NCBI GenBank assembly: GCA_017302755.1
Contig: JAFLCR010000032.1
Location: forward strand, 1 to 14,421
DNA: 14,421 nucleotides
Source of the DNA: Alphaproteobacteria bacterium
GTDB lineage: Bacteria; Pseudomonadota; Alphaproteobacteria; Rickettsiales; JAFLCR01
Reading direction: 5' to 3'
How positions within the stretch are numbered: the stretch's first letter is position 1; every line of letters begins with the position of its first letter. The notes under the pieces are model-generated. The model was not told the DNA's origin and made no database searches. It was given only the letters and a program-made list of their open reading frames with translations. The position numbers and the translations under genes were made by a program. Below, piece after piece: positions 6,820-13,029 of this stretch.

Positions 6820-8169
6820 CTATCCCGGCAACAGCCCCTTCAGCCCCCCGCGCAGCAAACCTTTCTTCCCCATCTTCTTCACCTTCTTCATCATATCGGC
6901 CATCTGCTGATGCTGCTTGAGCAGGCGGTTCACGTCCTGCACCTCCACCCCCGCCCCGAGCGCGATGCGGCGGCGGCGCGAGGCGTTGAGCAGCTTCGGG
7001 TGCTTGCGCTCTTTCTTGGTCATCGAGGAGATGATCGCCTCCTGGCGCGCCAGCATCTTCTCATCGATATTTGCGCCCTCTAACTGCTGCTTCATCTTGC
7101 CCATGCCAGGCAACATGGTAAGCATGCCGCCCAGGCCGCCGAGCTTCTTGATCTGCTTGAACTGCGCCGCCATGTCGTCAAGGTCGAACTGGCCTTCAAG
7201 CGCCTTGACGGCCATTTTCTCGGCCGCTTCCTTATCGATGTTCTCCACCGCCCGCTCAACCAGCGAGACGACGTCCCCCATATCCAGAATCCGCGAGGCC
7301 ACGCGTTCGGGGTGAAACTCCTCCAGCCCTTCGAGCTTTTCACCCGTGCCCAGGAACTTGATCGGCCGTCCCGTCACCTGGCGCATGGAAAGCGCCGCGC
7401 CGCCGCGCCCGTCGCCGTCGATGCGGGTGAGCACGATGCCGGTGACGCCAATCTTCTCGTTGAACTGCCGCGCCACGTTTACCGCGTCCTGGCCGGTGAG
7501 GCTGTCGGCGACGAGCAGTGTCTCCTTGGGGTTCGCCAGGTCGCGCACCGCAGCAAGCTCAGCCATCAACTCGTCATCGATATGCAGCCGACCCGCCGTA
7601 TCGAGGATCAGCACGTCATACCCGCCGAGCTTCGCTTCCTTGAGCGCGCGCTGCGTGATTTCCAGCGGCTTCTGCCCCGGCACGATGGGCAGGCTTTCCG
7701 TGCCCGCCTGTTTCGCCACCACGGCGAGCTGCTCCTGCGCCGCCGGTCGGTTCACGTCCAGCGAGGCGAGCAGCGCCTTCTTGCGATGCTTCGAAAGCAG
7801 CCTCAGCGCCAGCTTGCCCGAGGTGGTGGTCTTGCCGGAGCCCTGCAACCCCACCATCATGACGACAACCGGCGGGCTGGCCGCGAGATCAAGCCCTTCG
7901 GACGCACCGCCGAGCACCTCCACCAGGTGGTCGCTCACGATCTTGATCACCATCTGCCCCGGCGAGATGGAACGGATCACCTCCTGCCCGACAGCCTTGG
8001 CCTTCACGCTTTCAACGAATTCCTTGACCACCGGCAGGGCGACATCCGCCTCGAGCAGCGCAATGCGCACCTCGCGCAGGGCAGTGTTGACGTCCTCCTC
8101 GGTCAGCGCGCCCTTGCGGGTAAGCTTGGAAAAGACATCGGACAGGCGTTGGGAAAGATTCTGAAACAT
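6820..8169 (-). CDS. ffh: Signal recognition particle GTPase Ffh (SRP54)
   Basis: Ffh binds 4.5S RNA and the signal peptides of nascent membrane proteins, and delivers ribosomes to FtsY at the membrane. The 449 residues show the N domain (1-95), then the G domain with P-loop GLQGSGKTT (107-115), DVNRPAAQEQL, DTAGR (190-194), TRID (248-251) and GTGEKLEGLE. The Met-rich M domain (about 328-433) includes LPGMGKMK and the SRP-RNA contact SRRRRIALGAG (397-407). The start at 8169 (MFQNLSQRL) fits the family. The frame is open for 22 more codons upstream, but these run through a dispersed repeat hairpin and have no family counterpart. The ribosome site is weak. Ffh is normally beside rpsP; here three unknown genes intervene. 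Confidence 0.98.
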   Translation of the reverse strand: MFQNLSQRLSDVFSKLTRKGALTEEDVNTALREVRIALLEADVALPVVKEFVESVKAKAVGQEVIRSISPGQMVIKIVSDHLVEVLGGASEGLDLAASPPVVVMMVGLQGSGKTTTSGKLALRLLSKHRKKALLASLDVNRPAAQEQLAVVAKQAGTESLPIVPGQKPLEITQRALKEAKLGGYDVLILDTAGRLHIDDELMAELAAVRDLANPKETLLVADSLTGQDAVNVARQFNEKIGVTGIVLTRIDGDGRGGAALSMRQVTGRPIKFLGTGEKLEGLEEFHPERVASRILDMGDVVSLVERAVENIDKEAAEKMAVKALEGQFDLDDMAAQFKQIKKLGGLGGMLTMLPGMGKMKQQLEGANIDEKMLARQEAIISSMTKKERKHPKLLNASRRRRIALGAGVEVQDVNRLLKQHQQMADMMKKVKKMGKKGLLRGGLKGLLPG

Positions 8170-8198
8170 GGGCCGGTTATGCCCTAAAAAATCGTTCC

Positions 8199-8226
8199 TG
8201 TCATCCCAGCGAAAACTGGGATGACA
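8199..8226. repeat. Hairpin copy of the GTCATCCC dispersed repeat
   Basis: A perfect 11-bp inverted repeat (8199-8209 and 8216-8226) with a 6-base loop sits 30 bases upstream of the ffh start. Its arms (GTCATCCCAG / CTGGGATGAC) are a variant of the arms at 3860-3945. No T-run follows on either side, so it is not a typical terminator. It could fold in the ffh leader RNA. Confidence 0.75.
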
Positions 8227-8243
8227 CATCAACATGAATCCAC

Positions 8244-8275
8244 AAAAAAGAAGGGAGGCCCAGGCCTCCCTTCTT
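8244..8275 (-). terminator. Rho-independent terminator of the RTX gene
   Basis: An 11-bp stem (8248-8258 with 8265-8275) with a 6-base loop is followed on the minus strand by a T-rich run reaching 8244. It is 22 bases after the RTX stop codon and isolates that gene from ffh. Confidence 0.92.
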
Positions 8276-8297
8276 CCTCTACCGAAAATCGTAGCGA

Positions 8298-9158
8298 TTA
8301 CAGAATGAAATCGCCGTCCGTCAGGGTGTAAGCGCCTGTCAGCTCGATCTGGAAGTCGATGGAGCTGTTGGAATTCACATCCACCTTCACCACGGTGAAG
8401 CCGGCATGGGTGACCTGCTCCCAGTCCGCCGTGCCGTTCAGCGCGGAAAGGTCGATCTTGTCCTTGCCCTGGGCGAAATCGGTGATGACGTCGCGGTTGC
8501 CGGCGCCCTTGCCGGAATGCTCTTTGCTCGTGAAGGCGAATACGTCGTTGCCCGAGCCGCCGGAGATCGTGTCGATGCCGTAGCGGCCGTTGAGCACGTC
8601 ATTGCCGGAATTGCCCTGGATGCTGTCGCCGCCGCGGTTGCCGATGACGGTGTCGTCACCCGAACCGCCCGCCAGCACGTCCGCGCGGCCTTCGCCGTTC
8701 GCGTGGCGGTCGCCGTAGATGAGGTCGTTGCCGTTGCCGCCGGTGATGGTGTCCTGGCCCTCATTGCCTTCCACCGTATCGTTGCCGTCGCCAGCCACGA
8801 TCACGTCGTCGCCCAGACCGCCGAAGATAGAGTCTTTGGCCGCGCCGCCGAACACGGTGTCCGCGCCCTGGCCGCCATGAATGGTGTCGTTGCCGTCCAC
8901 GGTGCCGGGACCGGCGGACCAGTCGCCGTAAATCACATCGGCACCCTTGCCGCCGCGCAGCACGTCATGGCCGGAACCGCCGAAGATGAGATCCTTGCCC
9001 TGACCGCCGTTCAGCGTATCGTCGCCGTAGCTGCCATAGAGCGTATCCGCGCCCTTGTAACCGCGAATGCGGTCATTGCCGTCGCCGCCGTTGATGAGGT
9101 CACTGTTGCCGGTGCCCAGAAGCACTTCATTGCCGTCGCCGCCGTAAATGGTCGCCAT
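8298..9158 (-). CDS. RTX calcium-binding repeat protein (probable type I secretion substrate)
   Basis: This 286-residue protein is built almost entirely of RTX nonapeptides of the GGxGxDxUx type: about 20 from residue 6 to 209, with loop insertions after IYGD near residues 80 and 151. Such repeats fold into a parallel beta-roll that binds calcium outside the cell. The last 77 residues (DVITDFAQGKDKIDL to DGDFIL) resemble the C-terminal part of serralysin-type exported proteins, which carries the type I secretion signal. There is no N-terminal Sec signal and, unusually, no enzymatic or adhesive domain; the repeats begin at residue 6. No ABC transporter or membrane fusion protein is in the window, so the secretion partner must be elsewhere. 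ATG 9158 has AAGGA nine bases upstream. A good promoter and palindromes precede it, and a strong terminator follows, so it is a single-gene unit. Confidence 0.9.
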   Translation of the reverse strand: MATIYGGDGNEVLLGTGNSDLINGGDGNDRIRGYKGADTLYGSYGDDTLNGGQGKDLIFGGSGHDVLRGGKGADVIYGDWSAGPGTVDGNDTIHGGQGADTVFGGAAKDSIFGGLGDDVIVAGDGNDTVEGNEGQDTITGGNGNDLIYGDRHANGEGRADVLAGGSGDDTVIGNRGGDSIQGNSGNDVLNGRYGIDTISGGSGNDVFAFTSKEHSGKGAGNRDVITDFAQGKDKIDLSALNGTADWEQVTHAGFTVVKVDVNSNSSIDFQIELTGAYTLTDGDFIL

Positions 9159-9180
9159 GGTTTAGATCCTTGAAAGTAAG

Positions 9181-9243
9181 GTTAATGAAAAATTAACTAT
9201 GCGGTTATAACCGCACCCATTCATCCCGTCAACGGAATGAATG
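9181..9243. promoter_or_regulatory. Three consecutive palindromes over the RTX promoter (candidate operators)
   Basis: Three inverted repeats follow each other at short intervals. GTTAAT/ATTAAC with a 5-base centre is at 9181-9197. A perfect 14-base palindrome GCGGTTATAACCGC is at 9201-9214 and covers the -10 box. A 26-base palindrome at 9218-9243 has arms CATTCAT and CCGT with one mismatch, and the -35 box lies at its centre. This layout fits binding of dimeric regulators. The symmetry is seen; the regulator is unknown. Confidence 0.6.
9204..9232 (-). promoter_or_regulatory. Sigma70-type promoter of the RTX gene
   Basis: On the minus strand TTGACG (9227-9232) and TATAAC (9204-9209) are separated by exactly 17 bases; each matches five of six consensus positions. 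The predicted start of transcription is near 9197, giving a leader of about 40 bases. Both boxes lie within palindromes, which suggests operator control. Confidence 0.75.
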
Positions 9244-9253
9244 TGAAGCTTGC

Positions 9254-9283
9254 ATGACGATTCACGGACTCTTCGCGTAAAAT
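9254..9283 (+). promoter_or_regulatory. Possible weak promoter of the hydrolase gene
   Basis: ATGACG (9254-9259) and TAAAAT (9278-9283) are 18 bases apart, matching four and five consensus positions. The site lies about 70 bases before the hydrolase ATG and next to the palindrome at 9218-9243, so a shared regulator with the divergent RTX gene is possible. Confidence 0.35.
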
Positions 9284-9352
9284 CGCGCCAGGCTTTGGAA
9301 ACCCTTGTTTCCCCGCCTTCCGAAGCTATGGTGGCTACCTTAAGGAGCACCT

Positions 9353-10225
9353 ATGAACCCTGACCGCCTCTATACCTTCCCCGCCCCCAACCCCGAGGGC
9401 GAAGGCACCCACCCGCTGGCCATTCATGAATGGGGCGAGCCTACGAATCCGGACGTGGTCATCTGCGTCCACGGCCTCACCCGCAACGCGCGCGATTTTG
9501 ATTTCCTGGCCGCCGCCCTGGCCCCGAAATACCGCGTGATCGCGCCAGACATCGCGGGCCGCGGCGACAGCCCGCCCCTGCCGAACCCGGCCTGGTACAC
9601 CAACCCTGTCAGCGCCGCCGACATGCTGGCCCTGATGAAGCAGCTGAACATCGAATCCTGCCGCTGGGTCGGCACCTCGATGGGCGGCATCATCGGCATG
9701 ATCCTGGCCGCCACCCATCCGAAGAAAATCAAAAAACTGGTGCTGAACGACATCGGCGCCGAACTGCCCAAGGAAGGACTGCATTTTATCTCCCAGTATG
9801 TGGGCCGCTTTATGGAATTTCCGGATGAGGCGTCCTACCGTGCCTTCGTGACCGCCACCTACACGGATTTCCTTCGCGGCGGCCTGCAGATCGCCGAGCA
9901 TGTGTTCCAACACTCCGCCTCGCGCCAACCGGATGGCAGTTACCGTCTGCGCTACGACCCTAAAATCGGCGACGTCTTCCGCGCCGCCAACAGCCCCGAG
10001 ATGCTGAAACAGGACATCCCGCTCTGGGAGATCTGGGATAAAATCGCCTGCCCGGTGCTGCTGCTGCACGGCGCTAACTCAAACATCCTCACCGCCGCCA
10101 CGGCCCAGAAAATGACCCAGACCGGCCCCAGGGCCACGCTCGTCACCTACCCCGGCATCGGCCACTGCCCGAGCCTCATGGAAGCGGATCAGATCCAAAC
10201 CGTGACGGAGTGGCTGGAAAAGTAA
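9353..10225 (+). CDS. Alpha/beta hydrolase
   Basis: This is a cytoplasmic alpha/beta-hydrolase-fold enzyme of 290 residues; the substrate cannot be told from sequence. Visible features are VICVHG (oxyanion-hole turn, His40-Gly41), APDIAGRGDS, the nucleophile elbow GTSMGG with Ser109, and the catalytic His271 in GHCPSL. The usual acid after strand 6 should lie in LLLHGANSNILT. There the position commonly held by Asp (SD-L-T in relatives) is Asn244, so the triad looks altered unless another acidic residue serves. AAGGAG is well placed before ATG 9353. It lies 93 bases before leuB in the same direction; no clear terminator separates them. Confidence 0.92.
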   Translation: MNPDRLYTFPAPNPEGEGTHPLAIHEWGEPTNPDVVICVHGLTRNARDFDFLAAALAPKYRVIAPDIAGRGDSPPLPNPAWYTNPVSAADMLALMKQLNIESCRWVGTSMGGIIGMILAATHPKKIKKLVLNDIGAELPKEGLHFISQYVGRFMEFPDEASYRAFVTATYTDFLRGGLQIAEHVFQHSASRQPDGSYRLRYDPKIGDVFRAANSPEMLKQDIPLWEIWDKIACPVLLLHGANSNILTAATAQKMTQTGPRATLVTYPGIGHCPSLMEADQIQTVTEWLEK

Positions 10226-10246
10226 CCGGCGTTCTGCTACGCCATG

Positions 10247-10291
10247 TCTTCGTCATTGCGATGGCATGCTTGACGCGCCTTCTTCGTCATT
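10247..10291. repeat. Short direct repeat TCTTCGTCATT in the hydrolase-leuB gap
   Basis: The same 11 bases occur at 10247-10257 and 10281-10291, 34 bases apart. CGTCATTGCGA beside the first copy resembles another common dispersed intergenic motif of alphaproteobacteria, so this may be a decayed repeat element. No function is visible. Confidence 0.45.
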
Positions 10292-10318
10292 CCTTTCCTT
10301 TTTTCTTGTGAGTTTTTT

Positions 10319-11443
10319 ATGTCCGCCTCACCCTTTATTCTCCTCATCTCCGGCGATGGCATTGGCAAAGAAGTTATTGCCGAGGCGGAAAAAATCATTC
10401 ACTGGCTGAACGATCATCATAAAACCGGTATCCATACCGACACCGCCCTTCTCGGCGGCGTGGCCTATGACGCCACCGGCACGCCCTTCCCAAAGGAAAC
10501 GCTCGAAAAGGCGCAGAAGGCCGACGCCATCCTCCTCGGCGCCGTCGGCGGCCCGAAATGGGAAGCGCTGGACTATTCCGTCCGCCCCGAACGCGGCTTG
10601 CTCGGCATCCGAAAGGAGTTGGGCCTGTTCGCGAACCTGCGCCCGGCGCTGTGCTTCGACGCCCTCGCCGACGCCTCCACCCTCAAGCGCGAAGTCATCG
10701 CCGGCCTGGACATTCTGATCGTCCGCGAGCTGACCGGCGGCCTCTATTTCGGCGAGCCGAAGGGCGTGGAAACCCTGCCGAACGGCGAGAAACGCGGCTT
10801 CAACACCCTCACCTACACCTCTTCCGAAATTCAGCGCGTCGGCCGCGTGGCCTTCGAACTGGCGCAAAAGCGCGGCAAAAAACTCTGCTCGATCGACAAG
10901 GCCAACGTGCTCGAATCCACCGAGCTATGGCGGCAGGAAATGATCGCGCTTTCCAAGGATTATCCCGACGTCGCGCTTTCGCACATGTATGTTGATAATG
11001 CCGCCATGCAGCTGGTGCGTAACCCCCGCCAATTCGACGTGATCGTGACCGAAAATATGTTCGGCGACATTCTTTCGGACTGCGCGGCCATGCTCACCGG
11101 CTCGCTCGGCATGCTACCCTCGGCCTCGCTCGGCACCAAGGGCAAGGATGGCAGGCAGCCGGCCCTTTACGAACCCGTCCACGGCTCCGCGCCGGATATC
11201 GCGGGCCAGAACAAGGCGAACCCCATCGCCACCATCCTGAGCCTCGCTATGTTGCTGCGCTATTCGCTGGACCGCGGCGACCTGGCCGACCTCATCGAGA
11301 AAGCCGTCACCCAGACGCTTGCCGACGGCTACCGCACCGGAGACATCATGCAGCCAGGGATGAAGCAGGTTTCCACGACAGAGATGGGAGATGCGCTGGT
11401 GAAAGCGATGAACGACCAGAAACAGAAAGGCAAAGCCGCCTGA
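10319..11443 (+). CDS. leuB: 3-isopropylmalate dehydrogenase
   Basis: LeuB oxidises and decarboxylates 3-isopropylmalate with NAD+ to give 2-oxoisocaproate, the step before transamination to leucine. The 374 residues are normal. Substrate and metal residues expected in the family are present: Arg98, Arg108 and Arg136, Tyr143, Lys194, Asp226, and Asp250/Asp254 in TENMFGDILSD. The NAD-binding segment EPVHGSAPDIAGQNKANP follows. The ATG at 10319 gives the normal N-terminus (FILLISGDGIGKEV), but the ribosome site is weak (GTGAG in a T-rich stretch). leuB is often next to leuCD; here it is about 8 kb away on the other strand, so the two leucine units are transcribed separately. Confidence 0.98.
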   Translation: MSASPFILLISGDGIGKEVIAEAEKIIHWLNDHHKTGIHTDTALLGGVAYDATGTPFPKETLEKAQKADAILLGAVGGPKWEALDYSVRPERGLLGIRKELGLFANLRPALCFDALADASTLKREVIAGLDILIVRELTGGLYFGEPKGVETLPNGEKRGFNTLTYTSSEIQRVGRVAFELAQKRGKKLCSIDKANVLESTELWRQEMIALSKDYPDVALSHMYVDNAAMQLVRNPRQFDVIVTENMFGDILSDCAAMLTGSLGMLPSASLGTKGKDGRQPALYEPVHGSAPDIAGQNKANPIATILSLAMLLRYSLDRGDLADLIEKAVTQTLADGYRTGDIMQPGMKQVSTTEMGDALVKAMNDQKQKGKAA

Positions 11444-11516
11444 ACAGATATATTTTTGATTTATAATAATTTTTACGCGGTGATAAATTGTAATAATTCT
11501 GTGCTAGCATTAGAGA

Positions 11517-11891
11517 ATGGCTTACGATCACATCTATGATAAACATTTCCATGACATCGCCTACCGTGGCGGATTAGTATATGATGGATCCCCTGGCAAA
11601 GGGCTGCACAAAATTTCCTTTCAGCCCCAGCAAGGCTGTATCAGCATTTTCATGGTCTGCGAGCAGAGCACGCGGGATGAGATCATTGCGATAGCCAGCA
11701 AAATGGGTATCGGCCTCGATTACCGGGGTGATAACGACCTTGCCCTGGCCGTGGATACCAAGGACCAAGCCAAAACATTGCTGTTTGAACTCTCGCAGCT
11801 CAATAATGCATACATCAGTCAGGCGACGCGCATCGTGGCCGCCCAGGATATTTCAAGACTCAATCTTGATCCCGGCTGCTTGCAGTACTGA
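11517..11891 (+). CDS. Hypothetical protein, 124 residues
   Basis: No family is recognised. It is a soluble-looking alpha/beta protein: an N-terminal His/Tyr/Asp-rich part (YDHIYDKHFHDIAYRG), a strand GCISIFMVCE, a helix STRDEIIAIASKMG and a C-terminal helix with QAKTLLFELSQLNN. It is less GC-rich than its neighbours and follows a 70-base AT-rich gap, so it may be a later arrival. There is no Shine-Dalgarno. A possible extended -10 (TGC-TAGCAT, 11502-11510) would place the transcript start at about the ATG itself, hinting at a leaderless mRNA, but no matching -35 is seen. It ends 2 bases from the stop of the convergent gene. Confidence 0.65.
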   Translation: MAYDHIYDKHFHDIAYRGGLVYDGSPGKGLHKISFQPQQGCISIFMVCEQSTRDEIIAIASKMGIGLDYRGDNDLALAVDTKDQAKTLLFELSQLNNAYISQATRIVAAQDISRLNLDPGCLQY

Positions 11892-11893
11892 GC

Positions 11894-12313
11894 TCAATTC
11901 AGCCCTTTTCTTGTCAACCAGTTCCATTGCGGATGCAGGGAAAAGTAACAACCCTGAACATGATCGGGGTAATTGGTGAGCACCTTATCCTCACCTTCAT
12001 GGCGGTTGCCGTTACGATCCTTGAACGCATAACGTATCTTCAACCCGCCACTCCTGTCGGAAAGCACAGGATACCAAGATCCAGCGCTGGAACCCCTGTG
12101 CGCAGTATACTTTTCTACAGAAAGCAATTCCACGCTCACCGGCGTGCAGAACATTGACTTCAATCCGACGGGTACGCTGAACAACGCCATCAGCACGGCG
12201 AATATGATCCAGGCATAGCGTCGGTGCAGGCTTCTCCTTGTCTTGTTTTCCCCGTGCTCCACCACCCGGCCGCGCAATTCCTTAAGTCGGTCAGGAAGCT
12301 TGGGAAATGTCAT
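11894..12313 (-). CDS. Hypothetical single-pass membrane protein, 139 residues
   Basis: A charged, arginine-rich N-terminus (about residues 1-31) precedes one hydrophobic helix (AWIIFAVLMALFSVPVGL, about 34-51), so the N-end is probably cytoplasmic and the rest periplasmic. The outer part looks like beta strands (VSVELLSVEKYTAH, LKIRYAFKDRNGNRHEGE). It loosely recalls DUF3592-type proteins, which have a helix followed by a small beta domain; this is a weak resemblance only. ATG 12313 is 8 bases after the stop of the FYDLN protein gene, so it is the second gene of that transcript. The ribosome site is poor (AAGAAAAGA inside the end of the upstream gene). Confidence 0.65.
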   Translation of the reverse strand: MTFPKLPDRLKELRGRVVEHGENKTRRSLHRRYAWIIFAVLMALFSVPVGLKSMFCTPVSVELLSVEKYTAHRGSSAGSWYPVLSDRSGGLKIRYAFKDRNGNRHEGEDKVLTNYPDHVQGCYFSLHPQWNWLTRKGLN

Positions 12314-12321
12314 GAGAAATG

Positions 12322-12831
12322 TTATCTTTTCTTAGCCGCCGGCTTCTTCGGCTTCGCCTTGCCCTTCTTCTTGGGCGCGTCTTCGTCCTCTTCCTCTTCC
12401 TCGAAGCCGTCCTCGCTGTCCAGCTCGCCGATCAGCGCCTCGTCGCCGAGTTCTTCCATAATGGTCTCATCGTCGGCGTCGTCACCGTCGGAGGTGCTGT
12501 GGGGATGGTGATCGTCGAGGGTTTCGATATCCTCTTCAATATCCTCCAGATCGTCCGCCGCTTCGATCTCCACGATCTCCTCGACGGGTTCCCCGACATC
12601 CTCGACTTCGATTTCGATATCCTCCAGCGAAAGCTCCTTCTTCTTCGCGGCCGCACGGGCGGCAGCGGCGGCCTGGGCCTCGGCTTTCTTCCTGCCGCGC
12701 CGCGCCCTCAGCACGATCGTGGGGTCGAAGCTGTGCTTGCATGACGGGCACGTGGCGGGATTTTTTCCCAGATCGTAGAACCTTCCCGTGCACGACGGGC
12801 AGATCCGTTTGGCTCCGAAACTGCTGTTCAC
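12322..12831 (-). CDS. FYDLN_acid / TIGR02300 family protein
   Basis: The N-terminus carries a small zinc ribbon, CPSC...CPSC (Cys11, 14, 28, 31), around the signature GRFYDLGKNPATCP. An Ala/Lys helix comes next, then a long Asp/Glu-rich low-complexity region and a basic tail (KKKGKAKPKKPAAKKR). This plan matches the alphaproteobacterial FYDLN_acid family of unknown function, which is often found beside aroA, as here. I place the start at GTG 12831 for three reasons. AAGGAG lies nine bases before it, the N-terminus then resembles the family, and a promoter at 12872-12900 overlaps the upstream in-frame ATG (12888). That gives 169 residues. The frame is open to 12930. The protein may bind nucleic acid or a basic partner; that is inference. 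Confidence 0.88.
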   Translation of the reverse strand: MNSSFGAKRICPSCTGRFYDLGKNPATCPSCKHSFDPTIVLRARRGRKKAEAQAAAAARAAAKKKELSLEDIEIEVEDVGEPVEEIVEIEAADDLEDIEEDIETLDDHHPHSTSDGDDADDETIMEELGDEALIGELDSEDGFEEEEEDEDAPKKKGKAKPKKPAAKKR

Positions 12832-12832
12832 C

Positions 12833-12844
12833 GGAGACGTCTCC
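12833..12844. repeat. Palindrome GGAGACGTCTCC over the FYDLN ribosome site
   Basis: This perfect 12-base palindrome contains the GGAG of the ribosome-binding site used by the GTG start at 12831. In RNA a 4-bp stem could partly hide that site. It could equally be a protein site or chance. Confidence 0.4.
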
Positions 12845-12871
12845 TTATTTTTGGCCGAACTACTCTTTCGC

Positions 12872-12900
12872 TCTATAGTTTTACCCATGCAGGCTGTCCA
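12872..12900 (-). promoter_or_regulatory. Probable sigma70-type promoter of the FYDLN gene
   Basis: On the minus strand TGGACA (12895-12900) and TATAGA (12872-12877) are 17 bases apart, matching five and four consensus positions. Transcription would start near 12865, about 35 bases before the GTG start and downstream of the alternative ATG, which supports the GTG. Confidence 0.55.
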
Positions 12901-12955
12901 CGTTTTTTGTTGGCGTGAAATGGCAGACAAGTTAGGTAGTACTCTAGTTTAGGCA

Positions 12956-12988
12956 CCGTCATTCCCGCCAGCGCGGAAACGACAGCCC
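12956..12988. repeat. Degenerate copy of the GTCAT dispersed repeat
   Basis: The run CGTCATTCCCGCC followed by GCGCGGAAACGACAG keeps the layout of the GTCATCCCGGC hairpins, but the arms pair only partly. It lies between the divergent FYDLN and aroA genes. It is probably a decayed member of the same repeat family as 3860-3945 and 8199-8226. Confidence 0.45.
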
Positions 12989-13029
12989 AGTAATGAATCC
13001 AACACACAAGTGTAACCATAAGGTTAACC

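Noticed and set aside
8170..8235. A 22-codon N-terminal extension of ffh
   Set aside because: It runs through the dispersed repeat hairpin, and SRP54 proteins begin at the MFQNLSQRL position.
8406..9173. A long Val/Ala-rich open frame on the plus strand opposite the RTX gene, and the regular repeats there as a possible CRISPR or tandem DNA repeat
   Set aside because: The roughly 27-base periodicity comes from nonapeptide codons on the minus strand. Units vary in sequence and there are no spacers.
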